Assembly: GCF_014472415.1 (NCBI RefSeq)
Contig: NZ_JACSZV010000045.1
Location: 1 to 53,539, forward strand
Reading direction: 5' to 3'
Source of the DNA: Pseudomonas sp. N40(2020)
GTDB taxonomy: Bacteria > Pseudomonadota > Gammaproteobacteria > Pseudomonadales > Pseudomonadaceae
Length of the DNA: 53,539 bases
Below the pieces are notes generated by a model. That model made no database searches. It saw only the letters and a program-made list of their open reading frames with translations, and was not told the origin of the DNA. A program made the position numbers and the translations under genes. Shown one piece after another: positions 49,362 through 53,539 of the stretch. Every line of letters starts with the position of its first letter. The stretch's first letter is position 1.

Positions 49362-51719
49362 ATGACCGCCGCCAAAAATCGCATTCTAGAGCTGCGCGCT
49401 GAGCTGGATCAGCACAACTACCGTTACCACGTCCTCGATGAGCCGAGCATTCCGGATGCCGAGTACGACCGGTTGTTCCGCGAGCTCAAGGCGCTGGAAG
49501 CGGCCAACCCGGAACTGATCACCAGCGACTCGCCGACTCAGCGTGTCGGCAGCGTGGCGCTGACCGCCTTCACCCAGGTGCGTCACGAAGTGCCGATGCT
49601 CAGCCTCGGCAACGCCTTCGAAGAAACCGACATGCGCGAGTTCGATCGCCGCGTGACCGAAGGTCTGGATCTGCCGGCCGGTGATCTGTTCGGTGGCGGC
49701 GCGGCGGTGGAATACAGCTGTGAGCCGAAGCTCGATGGCCTGGCGGTCAGCCTGCTGTATCAGGACGGTGTGCTGGTGCGTGGCGCTACCCGCGGCGATG
49801 GCACCACGGGTGAAGACATCAGCGTCAACGTGCGCACCGTGCGTAACATTCCGCTGAAGCTGCACGGTGAAGGCTGGCCGGCGACGCTGGAAGTGCGTGG
49901 CGAAGTGTTCATGTCCAAGGCCGGTTTCGAGCGTTTGAACGCGTCGCAACTGGAAGTCGGCGGCAAGACCTTCGCCAACCCGCGTAACGCGGCGGCGGGC
50001 AGTTTGCGTCAGCTGGATTCGAAGATCACTGCCAACCGTCCGCTGGAATTCTGCTGCTACGGCATCGGACAGGTCTCCCACGATATTTCCGACACCCACA
50101 TCGGCAACCTCAAGCAGTTGCAGAAGTGGGGCATGCCGATCAGTCACGAACTGAAACTGGCCAAAGGCATTGGCGAATGCCTGGATTACTACCGCGACAT
50201 CGGCGAACGTCGCAACTCGCTGGCCTACGAAATCGACGGCGTGGTGTTCAAGGTCAACAGCATTGCGGATCAGCGTGAGCTGGGCTTCCGCGCCCGCGAG
50301 CCGCGCTGGGCCATCGCGCATAAATTCCCGGCCATGGAAGAACTCACCGAGCTGCTCGATGTGGAGTTCCAGGTTGGCCGCACTGGCGCTGTCACCCCGG
50401 TGGCGCGTCTGAAACCGGTCAAGGTGGCTGGCGTCACCGTGGCCAACGCCACGCTGCACAACATGGACGAAGTCGCACGGCTGGGCTTGATGATCGGCGA
50501 CACCGTGATCATCCGACGTGCCGGTGATGTGATTCCGCAAGTGGTGCAAGTGGTCACTGAACGGCGTCCTGAAGATGCACGCCCGGTAGCGATCCCTGAG
50601 AATTGCCCGGTGTGCGGCTCGCACGTCGAGCGCACGCAACTGATCAAGCGCAGCAAGGGCAAGGAAACGGTCAGCGAAGGTGCGGTGTATCGCTGCGTCG
50701 GTCGTCTGGCCTGCGGCGCGCAGTTGAAGCAGGCGATCATCCACTTCGTGTCGCGCCGTGCGATGGACATCGAAGGCCTCGGCGACAAGAGCGTCGAGCA
50801 ACTGGTCGACGAAGGTCTGGTCAGTTCGCCGGCCGATCTGTACGCGCTGAAGTTCGACGACATCGTCGATCTGGAAGGCTTTGCCGAAGTCTCCAGCAAC
50901 AAACTGCTGGCAGCCATTGCCGACAGCAAGAAGCCTGGCCTGGCACGTTTCATCTATGCCCTCGGTATTCCTGATGTCGGCGAAGAAACAGCCAAGGTGC
51001 TGGCGCGCTCATTGGGTTCGCTGGAGCGTGTGCAGCAAGCTCTGCCGCAAGTGCTGACCTACCTGCCGGATGTTGGCCTGGAAGTGGCGCACGAGATTCA
51101 CAGCTTCTTTGAAGATGCGCACAATCAGCAGGTGATCAGCGAATTGCTCGGTCATGGTTTGCAGATTCAGGATCAGGGTGAGTTAGGCGCCGAATTCGCT
51201 GCCAGCACCACGCTGGGTGGCTTCCTCGACAAGCTGCACATTCCATCGGTCGGCCCCGGTGGCGCACAGAAACTGGCGGACAAGTTTGGCTCGCTGGAAG
51301 CGGTGATGAACGCCGACTGGCTCGACATGCGTCAGGCGTTGCCGGAGAAACAGGCGAATTCGGTGCGTGAATTCTTTGCGCTGCCGGAGCATCGTCAGCT
51401 TGCCGAGGGCGCCGAGAAACAACTGCGTGATTTCGGCATGCACTGGCAGAGCGAGAAAAAAGTTGTCGAAGGTTTGCCGCTGTCCGGCGAGACCTGGGTG
51501 CTGACCGGCAAGGTCGAGCTAATGAGCCGTGACGTCGCCAAGGAGCACCTGGAAAGCCTTGGCGCCAAGGTTGCGGGTTCGGTGTCGGCCAAGACTCATT
51601 GCGTGGTCGCCGGTCCGGGCGCCGGGTCGAAGTTGACCAAGGCCAACGAGCTGGGCGTGAAGGTCATGGACGAAGAGGCGTTTGTCGCGTTCCTCAAAGG
51701 GCACGGTATCAGCGCCTGA
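49362..51719 (+). CDS. ligA: NAD-dependent DNA ligase
   Basis: A 785-residue essential ligase that seals nicks using NAD+. It has an N-terminal Ia domain (LDQHNYRYHVLDEPSIPDAE) for NAD binding, then the nucleotidyltransferase domain with adenylated Lys123 in EPKLDG, an OB fold, a four-cysteine zinc finger (CPVCGSHVER and a second pair), tandem HhH motifs and a C-terminal BRCT domain (GETWVLTGKVELMSRDVAKE). Somewhat longer than the 671-residue E. coli enzyme, as usual in pseudomonads. It may depend on read-through from zipA. Confidence 0.96.
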   Translation: MTAAKNRILELRAELDQHNYRYHVLDEPSIPDAEYDRLFRELKALEAANPELITSDSPTQRVGSVALTAFTQVRHEVPMLSLGNAFEETDMREFDRRVTEGLDLPAGDLFGGGAAVEYSCEPKLDGLAVSLLYQDGVLVRGATRGDGTTGEDISVNVRTVRNIPLKLHGEGWPATLEVRGEVFMSKAGFERLNASQLEVGGKTFANPRNAAAGSLRQLDSKITANRPLEFCCYGIGQVSHDISDTHIGNLKQLQKWGMPISHELKLAKGIGECLDYYRDIGERRNSLAYEIDGVVFKVNSIADQRELGFRAREPRWAIAHKFPAMEELTELLDVEFQVGRTGAVTPVARLKPVKVAGVTVANATLHNMDEVARLGLMIGDTVIIRRAGDVIPQVVQVVTERRPEDARPVAIPENCPVCGSHVERTQLIKRSKGKETVSEGAVYRCVGRLACGAQLKQAIIHFVSRRAMDIEGLGDKSVEQLVDEGLVSSPADLYALKFDDIVDLEGFAEVSSNKLLAAIADSKKPGLARFIYALGIPDVGEETAKVLARSLGSLERVQQALPQVLTYLPDVGLEVAHEIHSFFEDAHNQQVISELLGHGLQIQDQGELGAEFAASTTLGGFLDKLHIPSVGPGGAQKLADKFGSLEAVMNADWLDMRQALPEKQANSVREFFALPEHRQLAEGAEKQLRDFGMHWQSEKKVVEGLPLSGETWVLTGKVELMSRDVAKEHLESLGAKVAGSVSAKTHCVVAGPGAGSKLTKANELGVKVMDEEAFVAFLKGHGISA

Positions 51720-51720
51720 C

Positions 51721-51825
51721 TGATCGTTCCCACGCTCCGCGTGGTAACGCATCCCGTGACGCTCTGCGTCACAGCGGACGCGGAGCGTCCGGGGCGGCAT
51801 TCCCACGCAGAGCGTGGGAACGATC
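51721..51825. repeat. Palindromic repeat, family C
   Basis: Copy of the elements at 37448 and 39757, starting one base after the ligA stop and ending about 48 bases before the metallopeptidase gene. Outer arms GATCGTTCCCACGC and inner arms GACGCTCTGCGTC/GACGCGGAGCGTC are retained. Confidence 0.88.
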
Positions 51826-51873
51826 TCTAGGCGAGAATGATCTAGTCTTGGCAAGCCCCAGGGAGAGATCGCC

Positions 51874-53037
51874 ATGTACCGCTTTTTCGAGCAGCTCAGT
51901 TCTCGCATCGTCGCGCCGTTCATGGGCGAGTCTTCACGCAACAGCAAAGTCTGGCCGTGCCGCTGCGGCCAGTCGCTGTTTTTTCGCAACAGCCAGTGCC
52001 TGGCGTGCAGCGCATTGCTGGGCTACCAACCCGAACAAAGTCGCCTGGCCTCGTTGCAACCCGGCCCGCAGGACGGCACCTGGACGCTCGACGCCGACCC
52101 CGACGCCGGACTGTTCCGCCGCTGCGCCAACCTCGACACACCTGCCGCCTGCAACTGGCTGCTGCCGTTCAACGGCCATGACAGCCTGTGCATCGCCTGT
52201 AGCCTCAATCGCACCATCCCCGACTTGTCCGATCCGGACAACCCTGAACGCTGGCGCAAGGTCGAGATCGCCAAGCGTCGTCTGGTCGCGCAACTGATCA
52301 CGCTCGGCTTGCAGGTCATCCCGAAAACCGTGGATGAAGAAACCGGACTGGCCTTCGACTTCATCGGCGTCGACCTCGAAGGCAAAGCGCCGATGACCGG
52401 CCACGCCAACGGCCTGATCACCCTCGACATCAAAGAAGCCGACGATGCCCATCGCGAGCAGGTGAGGGCGCAGATGCACGAGCCGTATCGCACGCTGCTT
52501 GGGCATTTTCGTCATGAGGTCGGGCACTATTACTGGGATCGGCTGATTGCCAACGGCCCGTGGCTCGGATCATTCCGCAACCTGTTCGGCGATGAACGCG
52601 CCAGTTATGCCGAGTCGCTGGATCGTCACTATCAGCAGGGCGCGCCGCTGGACTGGCCACAGCAGTACGTCAGCGCCTACGCGACCATGCACCCATGGGA
52701 AGACTGGGCGGAAACCTGGGCGCATTACCTGCACATGATGGACGCGGTGGACACTGCGCTGGGCTTTGGCATGAGCGCGCGGGAGATGGACTTCGACTAC
52801 CAGCCGTTCCCGACCAGTACGCTCTACGATCCGGAGCATCCCGGTGGCGAGGCCTTCCTGTCGTTCGTCAACGCGTGGATCGAACTGGCCGGGATGCTCA
52901 ACGAACTGTCACGCAGCATGGGCCAGCCGGATTTCTATCCGTTCGTGCTGCCGGCAGCGGCGATTGCCAAGCTGCATTTCATTCACCTGGTGATCCAGCG
53001 CGCGGGCGGCAAGGCGGATGAGGTTCTGACCCTGTAG
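51874..53037 (+). CDS. Putative zinc-binding metallopeptidase with N-terminal zinc ribbon
   Basis: A 387-residue cytoplasmic-looking protein without signal peptide or membrane helix. The N-terminus carries two CxC/CxxC pairs (Cys29, Cys31, Cys42, Cys45), a likely zinc ribbon, and another four cysteines follow (84, 93, 106, 109). The catalytic motif is HEVGH at residues 214-218, with a further acidic and histidine-rich stretch EDWAETWAHYLHMMD near residue 278-292 that could give the third ligand. It matches the putative zinc-binding metallopeptidase family common in soil proteobacteria; the substrate is unknown. The stop TAG lies in the family A repeat at 53034. Confidence 0.78.
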   Translation: MYRFFEQLSSRIVAPFMGESSRNSKVWPCRCGQSLFFRNSQCLACSALLGYQPEQSRLASLQPGPQDGTWTLDADPDAGLFRRCANLDTPAACNWLLPFNGHDSLCIACSLNRTIPDLSDPDNPERWRKVEIAKRRLVAQLITLGLQVIPKTVDEETGLAFDFIGVDLEGKAPMTGHANGLITLDIKEADDAHREQVRAQMHEPYRTLLGHFRHEVGHYYWDRLIANGPWLGSFRNLFGDERASYAESLDRHYQQGAPLDWPQQYVSAYATMHPWEDWAETWAHYLHMMDAVDTALGFGMSAREMDFDYQPFPTSTLYDPEHPGGEAFLSFVNAWIELAGMLNELSRSMGQPDFYPFVLPAAAIAKLHFIHLVIQRAGGKADEVLTL

Positions 53038-53062
53038 GAGCTGTCGCAGGCTGCGATCTTTA
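53034..53062. repeat. Half copy of family A repeat
   Basis: One arm only: TGTAGGAGCTGTCGCAGGCT continuing to GCGATCTTTA, without the inverted partner. It overlaps the last codons of the metallopeptidase gene and supplies its TAG stop (53035-53037). Confidence 0.8.
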
Positions 53063-53103
53063 TGTCCTTGAAGCCATTCATATTTTTTATCTACAACCAA
53101 CGG

Positions 53104-53131
53104 TTGTAACTTCACCTCAGATAGGTACAAT
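53104..53131 (+). promoter_or_regulatory. Promoter of ffs
   Basis: TTGTAA at 53104-53109 and TACAAT at 53126-53131 with a 16-base spacer. Transcription would start near 53138, leaving a 5' leader of about 26 bases before the mature RNA, as expected for a precursor trimmed by RNase P. Confidence 0.65.
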
Positions 53132-53163
53132 GGCGCGGCTCGCCGACAGGTGAGCGTCGTTAT

Positions 53164-53273
53164 GGTGACCCCATCGGTCCCCCCGCAACGATTACCCGTG
53201 AACCTGGTCAGAGCCGGAAGGCAGCAGCCACAGCGGGAACATTGTGTGCCGGGGTGTGGCTGGTGGGGGCACC
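53164..53273 (+). ncRNA. ffs: 4.5S RNA of the signal recognition particle
   Basis: About 110 bases forming the single long hairpin of the small bacterial SRP RNA. The ends pair: GGTGACCCCA (53164-53173) with TGGGGGCACC (53264-53273), with one A-G mismatch. The apical domain shows the conserved loop context GTCAGAGCCGGAAGGCAGCA, where GGAA is the tetraloop that meets FtsY, and the symmetric and asymmetric internal loops bind Ffh. With Ffh it targets inner-membrane proteins co-translationally. Mature ends are estimated from pairing. Confidence 0.93.
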
Positions 53274-53306
53274 ACCTTAACGAACATAGAACGCTTCAAC
53301 AGAACT

Positions 53307-53335
53307 GCATGGGTTTCGCCCACTGCGGTTTTTTT
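53307..53335 (+). terminator. ffs terminator
   Basis: GCATGGG pairs with CCCA-TGC (one C bulged) around TTTCG, followed by seven T. It lies 33 bases beyond the mature 3' end of ffs. Confidence 0.75.
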
Positions 53336-53387
53336 GTGTCTGCGATTTGACGAACACCCCAAATCTTCCTCGTTGACGCGGACCCCG

Positions 53388-53416
53388 TGGGAGCCGGGCT
53401 TGCCCGCGATGGGCAT
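53388..53416. repeat. Single REP-like element
   Basis: GTGGGAGCCGGGCTTGCCCGCGATGGG: one REP unit with GGGC/GCCC internal pairing and the typical GCGATGG tail, without an inverted partner. The sequence directly after it (GCATTGGTATCTACACATCT) differs from the other REP surroundings and may be the end of an insertion sequence. Confidence 0.65.
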
Positions 53417-53470
53417 TGGTATCTACACATCTCCCGATCCTGGTCTATAAAAGGACGGCATGGATATCAA

Positions 53471-53539
53471 ATGACCGGGCTAGATGCCCGACTGACAAAA
53501 CGATACGACGAGTTAGTCATGGGACACAGTAATGGACTA
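53471..53539 (+). CDS. 5' end of a probable transposase gene, cut by the window edge
   Basis: An open frame from ATG 53471 to the last base gives 23 residues starting MTGLDARLTKRYDELV. This N-terminus resembles IS4-type transposases of Pseudomonas as far as memory allows. It lies 55 bases after a REP, a usual target surrounding for insertion sequences. With so few residues an ordinary gene cannot be excluded. Confidence 0.4.
   Translation, partial: MTGLDARLTKRYDELVMGHSNGL

Overview
The window is a chromosomal segment of a Pseudomonas of the fluorescens group. The evidence is the gene order rraA-cmaX-crfX-cmpX-sigX-oprF, the smc-zipA-ligA block, rmf with its Pseudomonas-type structured leader, a prp cluster that carries both AcnD/PrpF and PrpD, and many REP-like palindromes of the type common in this group. 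It is almost entirely core genome: about 40 protein genes, one RNA gene (4.5S SRP RNA) and no tRNA, rRNA, prophage or CRISPR array. A probable insertion-sequence gene is cut off by the right edge.

Layout. 76-4696 (minus strand): pabB, then a tight three-gene unit of an ATP-grasp glutamate-ligase-like enzyme, an inactive-transglutaminase/7TM membrane protein and a secreted RimB-like retropepsin-type protease; its biochemical role is largely unexplained. 4900-13447: the 2-methylcitrate (propionyl-CoA) operon regulator-prpB-prpC-acnD-prpF-prpD, with palindromic GntR operator candidates. 13451-16630: a trans-editing AlaX protein and an EamA exporter, divergent from a MocR-type regulator, with an inverted repeat between. 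16752-20120: ppsR and ppsA, divergent. 20220-25906: alpha/beta hydrolase, rraA and the cell-envelope stress set cmaX-crfX-cmpX-sigX-oprF. 26053-32766: pyrD, rmf, rlmL and a CHASE/PAS/GGDEF diguanylate cyclase. 32903-37288: dacB, yggL, a BenE-family transporter and a GntR regulator. 37568-43711: guaD and xdhC-xdhB-xdhA (guanine to xanthine to urate). 44002-51719: a GntR-like regulator coupled to smc, then zipA and ligA. 51874-53539: a zinc metallopeptidase, ffs, a REP and the start of a probable transposase.

The genes fall into carbon and purine catabolism with local FCD-type GntR regulators (prp, xdh/guaD), gluconeogenesis control (PpsR inactivates and reactivates PpsA), envelope homeostasis (SigX-OprF, CmpX, ZipA, DacB), and ribosome work (Rmf, RlmL, YggL). 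Three families of palindromic intergenic repeats recur about 13 times. Several sit inside operons (prpC/acnD, prpF/prpD, xdhB/xdhC), and two appear to supply a gene's stop codon.

The features most worth following up are the ATP-grasp/7TM/retropepsin unit, the AlaX-exporter-MocR locus, a densely paired leader in front of the diguanylate cyclase, tandem operator-like repeats over the xdhA promoter, and a GntR protein that has lost its metal-binding histidines. All functions come from reading motifs and gene order; no database search was run.
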